Position numbers and translations under genes: made by a program. From HXMU1420-13 sp965228545 (lineage in GTDB: Bacteria; Bacteroidota; Rhodothermia; Balneolales; Balneolaceae): a stretch of DNA of 64,000 nt. The notes beneath the pieces were generated by a model. The model was not told the DNA's origin. It ran no database searches and was given only the letters and a program-made list of their open reading frames with translations. The stretch is taken from positions 1,736,001 through 1,800,000 of the forward strand of contig OZ245822.1 in the NCBI GenBank assembly GCA_965228545.1. Reading direction: 5' to 3'. Below are positions 1 through 9,027 of the stretch, piece by piece; within the stretch, counting starts at the first letter, position 1; every line of letters starts with the position of its first letter.

Positions 1-564
1 TAACTCTCCCGCCGCAGCTAGATACGGAACTAAAGTAAGATGAATGCTAAGTGTGTTTTTTCGACCAACGTTGTAACGTAATTGTCGAACAGCCTCGATG
101 TAGGGTAGACTTTCAATATCGCCCACTGTACCGCCTATTTCTACAATAACGATATCATAATCGCCCGATTTACCAAGCTTGAGTACGTGCGATTGAATCT
201 CATCGGTAATATGAGGAATAACCTGAACTGTTTTACCAAGATAAGCTCCCTGCCGTTCTTTGTTAATTACATCATTATAAACTCGGCCGGTAGTAACATT
301 ATTCGATTGGCTGGTTGTAATATCTAAAAAGCGCTCGTAATGGCCTAAATCTAGATCCGTTTCGGCACCATCATCGGTTACGAAAACTTCTCCATGTTCG
401 TATGGGTTCATTGTACCCGGATCCACATTAATGTAGGGATCGAGTTTTTGGATAGTAACACGCAAACCCTGTGCTACTAACAAACGGCCTAACGAGGCAC
501 AAATAATTCCTTTTCCTAGCGAAGAAGTTACCCCTCCGGTAACAAAAATGTACTTAGTGGACAT
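1..564 (-). CDS. pyrG: CTP synthase, N-terminal part (cut by window edge)
   Basis: This is the amino-terminal 188 residues of CTP synthase, which converts UTP to CTP with ATP and glutamine in pyrimidine synthesis. Reading leftward from the ATG at 564, the protein opens MSTKYIFVTGGVTSSLGKGI, the family's N-terminal P-loop. It continues with KLDPYINVDPGTMNPYEHGE and a VEIGGTVGDIES motif, all hallmarks of the synthetase domain. The frame is open to the window edge, so the C-terminal part of this domain and the glutaminase domain lie outside. The next gene leftward cannot be seen. The identification is firm; only completeness is unknown. Confidence 0.97.
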   Translation of the reverse strand, partial: MSTKYIFVTGGVTSSLGKGIICASLGRLLVAQGLRVTIQKLDPYINVDPGTMNPYEHGEVFVTDDGAETDLDLGHYERFLDITTSQSNNVTTGRVYNDVINKERQGAYLGKTVQVIPHITDEIQSHVLKLGKSGDYDIVIVEIGGTVGDIESLPYIEAVRQLRYNVGRKNTLSIHLTLVPYLAAAGEL

Positions 565-653
565 GAAGAAGAGAGTGAAGTTGATGGATGGAAAATATAG
601 GGCACTTATGCACGATCTTCAATTAGAGAGGGCCGGAAAGCCAAATTAGTTAC

Positions 654-1499
654 TCACATGTTTTCCACAACTTGTTTTAGCACATCGGGATAATCCGAAA
701 AGATACCCCGAGCGCCAGCCTTGGTAATTTTTTCCATCAAAGTTTTGTCGTTCACTGTATAGATAAAAAATGGAATGTTGTGTGTTGTAAGTTCCTCAAT
801 CCATTCTTCAGAAAGCTCTTTGTAACTGCAATTAAAGGCATCTACAGTGTATTTTTCTACTAATTCTTTTGGGGTTAAATTGCCAGACTGGCTCTTTTCG
901 TACAGTAGTGCTTTAGGCATCTCCGGATCAAGCTCGTTTAAGTGTTCCATCACACGATAATCGAAGGAGGAAAAAATTACCTGATCTTCCATTCCTGCGT
1001 TATACACTAACTTTAGTGCTTTATCAACAATGCCATCTTTGGCTGTATCTGTTACCGCTTCATGCTTTATTTCGATATTTACCGCAATCTTATCTTTGGT
1101 GTAAGTAAGCACTTCTTCGAGCGTTGGGAATGGCTCTCCTTTAAATTTCTTATCAAACCAGGCGCCTGTTTCTAAAACTCTCAAATCTGCGAGGGTAAAG
1201 TCGCTAACATCTCCCTTTTTACCTGTGGTTCTTTCCAGATTTTGATCATGGATTACAACAGGAATGCCATCTTTGCTCAGTAGCAGATCCAGCTCAATCA
1301 TTTCGGCTTTCATTTCGATAGCCATTTTAAAAGCAGAGTGGGTATTTTCGGGAGCGTAGGCACTCGCACCTCTGTGGGCGATCACTACAAAGTCATCGTT
1401 ATTAGAGTGTGGTAATTGAGGTAGATTTACTTGTGCCACTGTTTTTGAAATAGCTCCGGTTAAGAATAGTATAGCAAACAGTAGGGAATGAAATCTCAT
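654..1499 (-). CDS. Secreted glycerophosphodiester phosphodiesterase
   Basis: A 281-residue GDPD/UgpQ-type enzyme that should hydrolyse glycerophosphodiesters to glycerol 3-phosphate and an alcohol. An N-terminal signal peptide (about residues 1-22, ending at VAQ) predicts export to the periplasm or surface. The catalytic block VIAHRGASAYAPENT (about 38-52) has the HR pair and the Glu. It is followed by ELDLLLSKDGIPVVIHD with the E-x-D metal ligands and the second His, and by IEIKHE further on. Length is typical for the short bacterial form. It follows pyrG on the same strand with a gap of about 90 bp and may be a separate unit. Confidence 0.93.
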   Translation of the reverse strand: MRFHSLLFAILFLTGAISKTVAQVNLPQLPHSNNDDFVVIAHRGASAYAPENTHSAFKMAIEMKAEMIELDLLLSKDGIPVVIHDQNLERTTGKKGDVSDFTLADLRVLETGAWFDKKFKGEPFPTLEEVLTYTKDKIAVNIEIKHEAVTDTAKDGIVDKALKLVYNAGMEDQVIFSSFDYRVMEHLNELDPEMPKALLYEKSQSGNLTPKELVEKYTVDAFNCSYKELSEEWIEELTTHNIPFFIYTVNDKTLMEKITKAGARGIFSDYPDVLKQVVENM

Positions 1500-1586
1500 T
1501 GCATCAAATTATTTGTGAATATTTTTTCCAAAATACTCATTTTTTGATGCACAGTATTACAATTATGCTTAGTAAATTAGTATCAC

Positions 1587-1937
1587 TTAGTTCTGATTAT
1601 TAATAACGCGTTTGATAGCTTTATTAATAAGTGAATCGAACGAGTTGGAGCGGCTGAAAACATAATAGGTAAAGTATATACCTGTTACGATTGCAGTACT
1701 ACCGATAACTGACATTAATGCTGCTAATAATACGGGTTGAACCATATTTAGCACAGAAAGCGCTACCACGGATGAACCTAAAATAATCTGAAACAGAGCT
1801 GAGAGAAGATGCAATCCATTCACAGAATGCACTTTATCAAAAAATACAGAAAAACTACTAAGGTGCCCGGTCGGCATATCGATTTTACTCGTGTCCTCTT
1901 GAACGAAAGAATACTTTTCTTTTGGTTCCTCGTGCAT
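1587..1937 (-). CDS. Small two-helix membrane protein, unknown function
   Basis: I do not recognise this protein. The chosen start gives about 116 residues: a polar N-terminus (MHEEPKEKYSFVQ), then two hydrophobic stretches separated by a short turn (LLSALFQIILGSSVVALSVL and VLLAALMSVIGSTAIVTGIY), and a basic tail KRVINNQN. It is probably an inner-membrane protein with a helical hairpin. An upstream in-frame ATG at 1985 would add 16 residues but leaves only 25 bp to the divergent rlmB start, too little for two promoters, so I prefer 1937. Neither start has a well-placed ribosome binding site. Confidence 0.6.
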   Translation of the reverse strand: MHEEPKEKYSFVQEDTSKIDMPTGHLSSFSVFFDKVHSVNGLHLLSALFQIILGSSVVALSVLNMVQPVLLAALMSVIGSTAIVTGIYFTYYVFSRSNSFDSLINKAIKRVINNQN

Positions 1938-2010
1938 GTCCTTTATTTTTTTTCGAAATACGACCATTAACGATTTATTATACATAAAAGAGATTTTATC
2001 TAAAACTAAT

Positions 2011-2757
2011 ATGTCAAATTCCGAGAATTTTTACATTTACGGCAGAAAGCCCGTAGAGGAACTTGCCGAAAACAACAGTAACTCGGTAAACAAAGTTTTT
2101 ATAAGGAATTCTATTCCGCCAAATTCCTATAAAAATCTCTCTTCTACTCTTAAAGCAAACTCTATACCGTTTGTTACAGTTCCGGAGAAAAAATTAGAAT
2201 CGCTTGTAGGACACGTAAACCATCAAGGCTTTGTGGCTCAACGATCTGAGCTGGAATACACTAATTTTTTCGACTGGATTGAGACCATCGATCTTAGAAA
2301 CAATCCTGCTGTTTTTCTACTCAACGGTATTGAAGACACCCACAATTTTGGTGCAATTTTACGCACCGCAGCTGCCGCTGGAATTGCAGCAGTAGTAGTT
2401 CCTTCCCACAATCAGGCACCTTTAAACGCAACCGTATTTAAAACCTCGGCCGGTACTGCTGGTAGAATTCCTGTTATTCGGGTTCAGGATAGCAATCAAG
2501 CATTTAAAGATTTGAAACTCGCAGGCTTTGAAATTCTCGCCCTGGATGGACAAGCAAATACTACTTTATGGGAGGTTGATTTCAACGCTCCATGCGCTTT
2601 TGTAATCGGTAATGAGGGACGAGGTGTAGACAAACGTATCTTAAAAAATTCTGATCAAACTCTAATGCTGCCAATGGAAAATGATGTTGAATCGTTAAAT
2701 GCCTCAGTAACAGCGGCATTAATTGCCTACGAGTGGAAAAGAAAACGATTAATATAG
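2011..2757 (+). CDS. rlmB: 23S rRNA (guanosine-2'-O-)-methyltransferase RlmB-type
   Basis: A 248-residue SpoU/TrmH-family (SPOUT) methyltransferase. It has an N-terminal substrate-binding domain (YIYGRKPVEELAEN, then HQGFVAQ near residue 72) and a C-terminal knotted AdoMet domain. That domain shows the three family motifs: NGIEDTHNFGAILRTA, FVIGNEGRGV, and LPMENDVESLNASVTAAL. RlmB methylates G2251 of 23S rRNA in E. coli; the exact target here is inferred. The frame extends upstream to 1936, but the family N-terminus begins at MSNSENFYIYGRKP, so I start at 2011. The last 9 bp overlap the stop end of the convergent DUF1343 gene. Confidence 0.92.
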   Translation: MSNSENFYIYGRKPVEELAENNSNSVNKVFIRNSIPPNSYKNLSSTLKANSIPFVTVPEKKLESLVGHVNHQGFVAQRSELEYTNFFDWIETIDLRNNPAVFLLNGIEDTHNFGAILRTAAAAGIAAVVVPSHNQAPLNATVFKTSAGTAGRIPVIRVQDSNQAFKDLKLAGFEILALDGQANTTLWEVDFNAPCAFVIGNEGRGVDKRILKNSDQTLMLPMENDVESLNASVTAALIAYEWKRKRLI

Positions 2758-3954
2758 TAAGTATGGTTGCCTGATTGTTTGAAAGGCTTGAAATTCCGGC
2801 CCCCAAGAAAAATTATCACTAAGTGAGTCGATTCGGGTTGTGCCGGCTAATAAATATAGATGCTCTCGTTGGGTAATATGTGGATTATGCACTCTTAATA
2901 TTTTTAGTAACGACAACCCAAATTCAACAGGCTCCGAAAACTCTAACGTCATTTCTATTTTTAAGCCGTTTAGGTGAACACCTTCAAATTTTGGGTAGCG
3001 TGACTTCCCCGGCATTGAGCGCGGAGTAAAACTGACCGTATCGATACGAACATGAAATTTTTGGGCTAATTCGTAGATTTCTTGCTCAGGGATATTAAGA
3101 TTTGGCCCGCCTATAGTTAGAAATGGATCGTCTGTTCCCCGCCCCTCAGAAATACTCACTCCTTCAATAAAACAGGTGCCTAAGTACACATAGGCGTGTT
3201 CAAAAGTTGGCAAATTGGGAGAAGGTGGTATCCACCTCAACCCTGTTTCGGGCCATCGCATATCTCGTTTCCACCCCTCCATTTTTATAACTCTCACTTT
3301 AGCTTCACCTGTGAAATTATACCAATCTTCACCTATGCCCATCAGTGCAAGCTCGCCTAGGGTCATCCCATGTGCTATAGGAATTGGATGAGAACCAACC
3401 ATAGATGTAAATTCATCTTCTAGAACCCAACCGGAAACATAATTTCCACCGGCGGGATTGGGTCGATCCAGAATCCATACTTCTTTATCATTTTCTTCGG
3501 CAGATTCGATCACATTTTTGAGAGTGGTGTTATATGTGTAAAAACGTGCACCGACATCCTGCATATCAAACAATAGAATGTCTACTTCGGCGAGCATTGT
3601 TGCAGTTGGCTTTTTTATTTCGCCGTACAACGAAAATACCGGCAAACCCGATTGGGTATCTATACCATTTTCGATGCGTTCACCATCAGAATAGTTCCCC
3701 CTGAAACCATGTTCGGGTGCAAAGAGTGCTGTAATGTTTACTCCTTCATTAATCAGCGTATCCAGAACATGAATATCACCAATTCTAGCTGTTGGATTCA
3801 TCACTAAGCCTACTTTTTTCCCACGAAGCTCATCGAGATGATGCGCAATTAACACTTCTGCGCCGGTTTTCACCTTCCCGGTTGGTTCAAATTTAGTATC
3901 GCAGTTTAAACTTGCGATTATCAAAAAGCTTAGAGTTGCCCAAAAAATATTCAT
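2749..3954 (-). CDS. DUF1343 exo-beta-N-acetylmuramidase (NamZ-like) lipoprotein
   Basis: A 401-residue DUF1343 protein. The characterised member, NamZ, is an exo-beta-N-acetylmuramidase (GH171) that removes terminal MurNAc from peptidoglycan fragments, so a role in cell-wall recycling or scavenging is likely. Typical blocks are GLVMNPTARIGD, FAPEHGFRGNYSDGE, LLFDMQDVGARFYTY and ILDRPNPAGGNYVSG. The N-terminus has a lipobox (ASLNC, Cys about residue 18), so it is probably a membrane-anchored lipoprotein. It lies downstream of ndk but is separated from it by a strong hairpin, so it has its own or read-through transcription. Its 3' end overlaps rlmB by 9 bp. Confidence 0.9.
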   Translation of the reverse strand: MNIFWATLSFLIIASLNCDTKFEPTGKVKTGAEVLIAHHLDELRGKKVGLVMNPTARIGDIHVLDTLINEGVNITALFAPEHGFRGNYSDGERIENGIDTQSGLPVFSLYGEIKKPTATMLAEVDILLFDMQDVGARFYTYNTTLKNVIESAEENDKEVWILDRPNPAGGNYVSGWVLEDEFTSMVGSHPIPIAHGMTLGELALMGIGEDWYNFTGEAKVRVIKMEGWKRDMRWPETGLRWIPPSPNLPTFEHAYVYLGTCFIEGVSISEGRGTDDPFLTIGGPNLNIPEQEIYELAQKFHVRIDTVSFTPRSMPGKSRYPKFEGVHLNGLKIEMTLEFSEPVEFGLSLLKILRVHNPHITQREHLYLLAGTTRIDSLSDNFSWGPEFQAFQTIRQPYLLY

Positions 3955-3957
3955 CCA

Positions 3958-3994
3958 TAAAAAGAAAGCCTTACACTACATTAGTGCAAGGCTT
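3958..3994 (-). terminator. Rho-independent terminator of ndk
   Basis: The arms at 3966-3978 and 3982-3994 form a 13-bp stem (one G-T pair) with a 3-nt loop. Read on the minus strand it is followed by a T-rich run over 3959-3965. It sits just downstream of the ndk stop codon and immediately before the DUF1343 start, so it should end ndk transcripts. Confidence 0.85.
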
Positions 3995-4016
3995 AAATAA
4001 AACTTCTTTATGTGTA

Positions 4017-4448
4017 TTAGCTGTTGTTAGCTACCACATCTGATTCGGCGAAAAAGTAAGCCGCTTCGATTTTACCATTTTCCACAGAATCCGAGCCGTG
4101 AATGATATTTTCACCAACAGAATCAGCAAAGTCAGCTCTAATTGTGCCTGGCTCTGCATCCGCAGGATTGGTAGCGCCAATTAGTGTTCTGAAATCTGCA
4201 ATCGCGTTTTCTTTTTCAAGAATCATGGGCACACAAGCACCGCTACTCATAAATTCAACCAAATCAGTAAAAAACGGACGTTCTTTATGCACTGCATAGA
4301 AGCCACCGGCGGTGTCTGCAGTGAGTCGAGTTAATTTCATGGCCAGGATTTTAAAACCCGCATCCTGAATGCGTTTTGTTACTTCTCCAATCAACCCTTT
4401 GCGAACACAATCAGGTTTTAGAATAGTTAATGTTCTTTCTATTGCCAT
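4017..4448 (-). CDS. ndk: Nucleoside diphosphate kinase
   Basis: A 143-residue NDK, the usual length, which transfers the gamma phosphate from ATP to NDPs through a phosphohistidine. The N-terminus ERTLTILKPDCVRKGLIGEV is canonical, with the nucleotide-binding Lys in KPD. The active-site region reads GSDSVENGKIEAAYFF, and the catalytic His is in IIHGSDS near residue 117. It is a cytosolic housekeeping enzyme. The gene is divergent from the cyclase gene with about 100 bp between them and ends at a clear terminator. Confidence 0.97.
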   Translation of the reverse strand: MAIERTLTILKPDCVRKGLIGEVTKRIQDAGFKILAMKLTRLTADTAGGFYAVHKERPFFTDLVEFMSSGACVPMILEKENAIADFRTLIGATNPADAEPGTIRADFADSVGENIIHGSDSVENGKIEAAYFFAESDVVANNS

Positions 4449-4547
4449 TGTTTACTTATATTAATTTTTTGTAACACTTAAATGAGGAATCCCTCTTCAA
4501 AACAGCGACAAAGATACGGGTTAAGACATTAAGTAGTGTAACCAAAT

Positions 4548-6398
4548 TTGAAAAACGAAGGACAACAAAAGCTATTCAATTGGTCGATACAATTAGCTGC
4601 CACACCGGAGCAATTATGGCCATTCATATCGGATACAAACCAGATATTCCGGTTAATGGGTGCTCCTTCTGTAAAACGTACTCAACTTACACGTTCTGCG
4701 CCTAAGGGCTATATTGAAGTTACTAATTCACGAATCAGTTCGTACTCGCTGTGGGAGCAAGAGCCCTACTTTTGGGAAAAACCATATCGATTTGGTACCA
4801 CACGATATTATAAAGTGGGGATTATCAAACAGCTTCGCTATCAGGTTGAACTAAAGCCGAACACTGAAGGCACATTATTAAACACTCGTATTTGGCTTAC
4901 CCCTTCTAAAGAACGCTTATTTTTTCTTGCCGTTTTTTATATCGAAAAAATTCTAAAACTTCGCTACTTCCGCATTCTAAAGGATTACGATAAATGTGCA
5001 ACACAACAGCTTTTACGCTACGAGATTAATAACAAAAAGCCACTTGTACGTGGGGCTGAGTCAAGAATCAGCAGAATTACTAAAACCTTGGTTGCAGAAA
5101 CTAAGCGTAAAAGAATCATCAACCACTTGATTCAATATATAACAAAAGCAGACGATGAAGATTTAATACGAATTCACCCTTTTCATCTGGCTGAGTATTG
5201 GGGAGAAAAAAAGTATTCGGTGCTAAATGTATTCTTACATGCTGCAAAATTAGACTTGCTGGATTTTAATTGGGATGTATGTTGCCCAAATTGTAAAGCG
5301 CCCAAGTACACCGTTCGAAAACTCAAAGAAATTCGTACGACACATTTTTGTGAGGAATGCGATCTGGATTTTGAACTGGATTTTAATACAAACACGCATA
5401 TGGTGTTTACTCCCCATCCTCTTATTCGGAAAATTTCGCATCATAAATATTCTTTTGGAGATCCTAACTCGACTCCGCATAAACTTTCACAGCACTTCCT
5501 AACCCTTGGCGAAGAAAAGTACCTGGATGTAAAACTAGAGGAAGGTACTTACCTATTTAAAAGTAACAATCATAAAGGACATTTGGTGTTGCACGCCCGC
5601 GAAGATGGTATTGATACCTTTTCGTTAGTTATTACCGACGATGACTTTAACGGACAAGAGGTTGAGGTTTCAACCACGCCAAACATCACGTTAGTGAATA
5701 ACTCCTCACGCAAACAAGTGGCATTCATCGAAAAAAAAGATTGGAAACAAGAAGCTACTTATGCCAGTGAGGTGGGCTCTGCCCATGACTTTCGTTCGCT
5801 CTTTCCTCGAGAAACGCTAAAAGAAGGCACCAACGCTAAAGCGAGTGAGGTAACCATGTTATTTACCGATCTCATGAATTCCACCGAATTGTACAGAAGC
5901 GAGGGAGATGACTTTGCCATTGGCCGGGTGATGAGCCACTTCAAAATTATACAACAGATTATAGCTGAAGAGCGTGGTGGAATCGTTAAAACAATTGGCG
6001 ATTCGGTGATGGCTGTATTTAGAGAACCGGTTTCTGCATTAAAGGCGGTAGAAAGAATTCAACAGATTTTTACCGGTTCAACGGGCATTGGAGATTCGTT
6101 TAAAATTAAGGCCGGCATCCATTACGGCGATTGTACAACCGTAAATTTGAACGATAGAACCGATTATTTTGGCACTACTGTAAATATTGCTGCACGTTTA
6201 GTTGATATCGCAAAAGAAAAAGAAATCATAATCTCTGAAGCCGTTTTCGATCACCCCGATGTGCAATTGTATCTGGCAAAGAAAAAAGATCATCTCTTTG
6301 TGAAAGAAAATCAGATCGAATTAAAAGGCTTTAAGGATGAAGAATTCCGCATCAAACAAATTCGATTAGAGCGCCCTACTCTTCGATTGGTAGTATAA
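4548..6398 (+). CDS. START-like / zinc-ribbon class III nucleotide cyclase
   Basis: A 616-residue signalling protein. The first about 150 residues resemble an SRPBCC/START-like ligand-binding domain (FNWSIQLAATPEQLWPFISD). A central region carries a probable zinc ribbon with two Cys pairs (CCPNCKAPKY and HFCEECDLDF, about residues 245-280). The C-terminal about 190 residues are a class III cyclase catalytic domain: MLFTDLMNSTEL supplies the first metal Asp, IVKTIGDSVMAVF the second Asp and the Lys that favours adenine, and TVNIAARL the transition-state Asn and Arg. All key residues are present, so an active adenylate cyclase is likely. The start codon is TTG; the next ATG would cut into the START-like domain. 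No cAMP receptor gene is nearby. Confidence 0.85.
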   Translation: MKNEGQQKLFNWSIQLAATPEQLWPFISDTNQIFRLMGAPSVKRTQLTRSAPKGYIEVTNSRISSYSLWEQEPYFWEKPYRFGTTRYYKVGIIKQLRYQVELKPNTEGTLLNTRIWLTPSKERLFFLAVFYIEKILKLRYFRILKDYDKCATQQLLRYEINNKKPLVRGAESRISRITKTLVAETKRKRIINHLIQYITKADDEDLIRIHPFHLAEYWGEKKYSVLNVFLHAAKLDLLDFNWDVCCPNCKAPKYTVRKLKEIRTTHFCEECDLDFELDFNTNTHMVFTPHPLIRKISHHKYSFGDPNSTPHKLSQHFLTLGEEKYLDVKLEEGTYLFKSNNHKGHLVLHAREDGIDTFSLVITDDDFNGQEVEVSTTPNITLVNNSSRKQVAFIEKKDWKQEATYASEVGSAHDFRSLFPRETLKEGTNAKASEVTMLFTDLMNSTELYRSEGDDFAIGRVMSHFKIIQQIIAEERGGIVKTIGDSVMAVFREPVSALKAVERIQQIFTGSTGIGDSFKIKAGIHYGDCTTVNLNDRTDYFGTTVNIAARLVDIAKEKEIIISEAVFDHPDVQLYLAKKKDHLFVKENQIELKGFKDEEFRIKQIRLERPTLRLVV

Positions 6399-6461
6399 CA
6401 GCAAGTTAATTACGCTTTTCCTTTTTGCTGTGTACCTTACGGGTTCACAAACTCACAAATA

Positions 6462-6947
6462 ATGTCAGTAAAAAAACAACATCCCTCCATCGCGGATTCT
6501 ACATTCCCGATGCGACCCAAAAAGAATATTGCTTTAATTGCCCACGACCATCGGAAAATGGATTTACTGGATTGGGCAGAATACAATAAAGAAAAACTAT
6601 CAGGTCATAACCTTTTTGGAACCGGAACCACAGGATCTCTAGCTGCCGAACGATTAGGGCAACCCGTTTTCACTTTCAAAAGTGGTCCTCTGGGCGGCGA
6701 TTTACAAATCGGTAGTGCAATCATAGATAACGAAATTGATATCATGATTTTCTTCTGGGATCCGCTGCAAGCTCAACCGCATGATGTAGACGTTAAAGCA
6801 CTGCTCCGAATTAGTGTGGTGTATAACATTCCAATTGCCTGTAACCGTAGTTCGGCAGATTTTCTGATTAGCTCGCCCTTGATGGAAACTCCGTATGATC
6901 GCTTTATTGTAGATTATAGCCGAAGATTTAATAAAGATATTGAATAA
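6462..6947 (+). CDS. mgsA: Methylglyoxal synthase
   Basis: A 161-residue methylglyoxal synthase, which converts dihydroxyacetone phosphate to methylglyoxal and phosphate, a glycolytic overflow bypass. Landmarks are NIALIAHDHRK at the start of the domain, the phosphate-binding GTGTTGSL, SGPLGGDLQIGS with the catalytic Asp, and IFFWDPLQAQPHDVDVKALL. About 18 extra residues precede the conserved domain. Its stop codon is only 2 bp before the GTG of the following thioredoxin-domain gene, so the two are probably co-transcribed. Confidence 0.95.
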   Translation: MSVKKQHPSIADSTFPMRPKKNIALIAHDHRKMDLLDWAEYNKEKLSGHNLFGTGTTGSLAAERLGQPVFTFKSGPLGGDLQIGSAIIDNEIDIMIFFWDPLQAQPHDVDVKALLRISVVYNIPIACNRSSADFLISSPLMETPYDRFIVDYSRRFNKDIE

Positions 6948-6949
6948 TT

Positions 6950-8992
6950 GTGCCTAACCGATTAGCCAAAGCTAAAAGTCCGTATTTACTGCAACATCAA
7001 AACAATCCTGTTGATTGGTATCCGTGGGGAGATGAAGCTTTTGAAGCTGCAAAAGCTCAAAACAAACCCATTTTTCTTTCGATTGGATACGCAACCTGCC
7101 ATTGGTGCCATGTAATGGAGCATGAAAGTTTCGAAGATGAAGCCATTGCTGAGTTGATGAACGAAGCTTTCATCAACATAAAAGTTGACCGCGAAGAACG
7201 ACCAGACATCGACGCAACCTATATGACGGTATGCCAACTAATAAACGGGCATGGGGGCTGGCCACTTTCTATTGTGATGAATGCGGATAAAGAACCTTTT
7301 TTTGCTGCTACTTATATCCCTAAAGAAGCTCGGTTTGGTAGGATTGGAATGCGACAATTAATTCCCGGAATCATGGGAATGTGGAATAATGAGCCGGAGC
7401 GCATAGAGAAAGCAATTGCTCAAATCAAAAAAGGATTCGGGCAAACGCAGGAATTTAAACCCGGACACTTTCCCGGTACCGAAGCCATCGATTATGCCGC
7501 CGAACAACTTGCCCAAAGTTTTGATAGATCTCATGGTGGATTTGGTTCGGCACCAAAATTTCCGTCACCGCATAATCTTATGTTTCTGTTGCGGCAATAT
7601 CATCACACCGGAGAGCAGCGATTCTTAGACATGGTTTCAGAAACACTGATTGCTATGCGATTGGGTGGACTTTGGGATCATGTGGGCTTCGGATTTCATC
7701 GTTATAGTACTGATGAAGAGTGGTTACTCCCTCACTTCGAAAAAATGCTTTACGATCAGGCTTTGTTGATGATTGCCTATACCGAAGCTTGGCAACTCAC
7801 CCATGAACCACTTTTTAAACAAACGGTAGATGAAATTGCCACTTATGTACTAAGAGAGCTTACACATCCTGATGGCGGATTTTATTCAGCAGAAGATGCC
7901 GATAGTGAAGGCGAAGAAGGAAAGTTTTACGTGTGGAGCGCTGATGAATTAAAAGAATTTTTTCTAAAAGATTATGATTTCATTGCTTCACACTTCAATA
8001 TTGACGAAGTAGGAAACTTTGAAGATGAAGCCACCAAACAAAAAAATGGGACTAATATTCTTCATCTAACCACGCCGCTTAATGCTGAACAACAGGAAAA
8101 GTGGGATAAATGTAGAGCCGGATTATTCAGAGAAAGAGAAAAGCGTGTTCGTCCATTACTCGACGATAAGATTCTAACCGACTGGAATGCCATGATGATT
8201 GCCGCTTTTGCTAAAGCTGGAGCTGTGTTCAAAAATTCTGATTACTTGAATGCAGCAAAAAAGTCTTGGGATTTTATTCAAAATCAGCTAATTCATAAAG
8301 GACAATTATTGCATCGGTTTCGCGATGATGAAGCAGATATAAATGCATTCGCCGACGATTATATTTACTTAGCTTGGGCTGCATTGGAATTATACAACGC
8401 AACATTTGAGCCTGAGTATTTAGAAAAATCTGTAGATCTAGTTCATCAAGCTATTGAGCATTGCTGGGATGCAGAGCTTGGTGGCTTCTATCTCACCAAA
8501 GACACCACTGATCAGGCTCTAGGCTTGCAAAAGCAGATTTATGATGGGGCCATTCCATCCTCCAATTCATTGGGTCTTTACCTGCTACTTAAATTGAGTC
8601 GAATCACTGAAAATGCCGATTGGATGAATAAAGCTGATCAATTAGGAAAATTATTTTCAAGTGAATTGATACGGTCGGGTTCCAGCATAACTATGGGTAT
8701 GATGGCTTTACAGTTTCAGATGCATGAACCCGGTGAAATTGTAGTAGTTGAGGGTAATGGCAAAAATCCAGAAATAAAAAATTTCCTAAACACTACATTT
8801 TTACCTTCTAAGATTGCGCTTTGGAAATCAGAGGATGTTGGTATTCACGCCATCGCTCCATTCACCAAGTTGTACTCACCTATTGAGAATAACACAGCAA
8901 TATATGTGTGCAAAAACTATACTTGTGAGGCTCCGGTTAGCAATTTAGATGATTTGGTGGCATTATTGTCTCATCGAAAACAATCCAACTAA
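6950..8992 (+). CDS. Thioredoxin-domain / (alpha/alpha)6-barrel protein (YyaL, SSP411 type)
   Basis: A 680-residue protein of the YyaL / spermatogenesis-associated protein 20 family. It begins NRLAKAKSPYLLQHQNNPVD, followed by an N-terminal thioredoxin-like DUF255 domain with the CHWCHVMEHESF motif (CxxC about residues 49-52). The rest is a six-hairpin glycosidase-like barrel (LGGLWDHVGFGFHRYSTD, FYSAEDADSEGEEGKFYVW). The biochemical function of the family is not established; a redox or sugar-related role is speculation. Start is GTG, 2 bp after mgsA, which implies translational coupling. Length agrees with the family. Confidence 0.9.
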   Translation: MPNRLAKAKSPYLLQHQNNPVDWYPWGDEAFEAAKAQNKPIFLSIGYATCHWCHVMEHESFEDEAIAELMNEAFINIKVDREERPDIDATYMTVCQLINGHGGWPLSIVMNADKEPFFAATYIPKEARFGRIGMRQLIPGIMGMWNNEPERIEKAIAQIKKGFGQTQEFKPGHFPGTEAIDYAAEQLAQSFDRSHGGFGSAPKFPSPHNLMFLLRQYHHTGEQRFLDMVSETLIAMRLGGLWDHVGFGFHRYSTDEEWLLPHFEKMLYDQALLMIAYTEAWQLTHEPLFKQTVDEIATYVLRELTHPDGGFYSAEDADSEGEEGKFYVWSADELKEFFLKDYDFIASHFNIDEVGNFEDEATKQKNGTNILHLTTPLNAEQQEKWDKCRAGLFREREKRVRPLLDDKILTDWNAMMIAAFAKAGAVFKNSDYLNAAKKSWDFIQNQLIHKGQLLHRFRDDEADINAFADDYIYLAWAALELYNATFEPEYLEKSVDLVHQAIEHCWDAELGGFYLTKDTTDQALGLQKQIYDGAIPSSNSLGLYLLLKLSRITENADWMNKADQLGKLFSSELIRSGSSITMGMMALQFQMHEPGEIVVVEGNGKNPEIKNFLNTTFLPSKIALWKSEDVGIHAIAPFTKLYSPIENNTAIYVCKNYTCEAPVSNLDDLVALLSHRKQSN

Positions 8993-9027
8993 CAAACTAC
9001 TTCGTATTCATTAGCAAATAGCCATAT

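Noticed and set aside
1936..2010. N-terminal extension of RlmB from the ATG at 1936
   Set aside because: The extra 25 residues do not fit the family and overlap the divergent small gene; the ATG at 2011 starts at the conserved domain.
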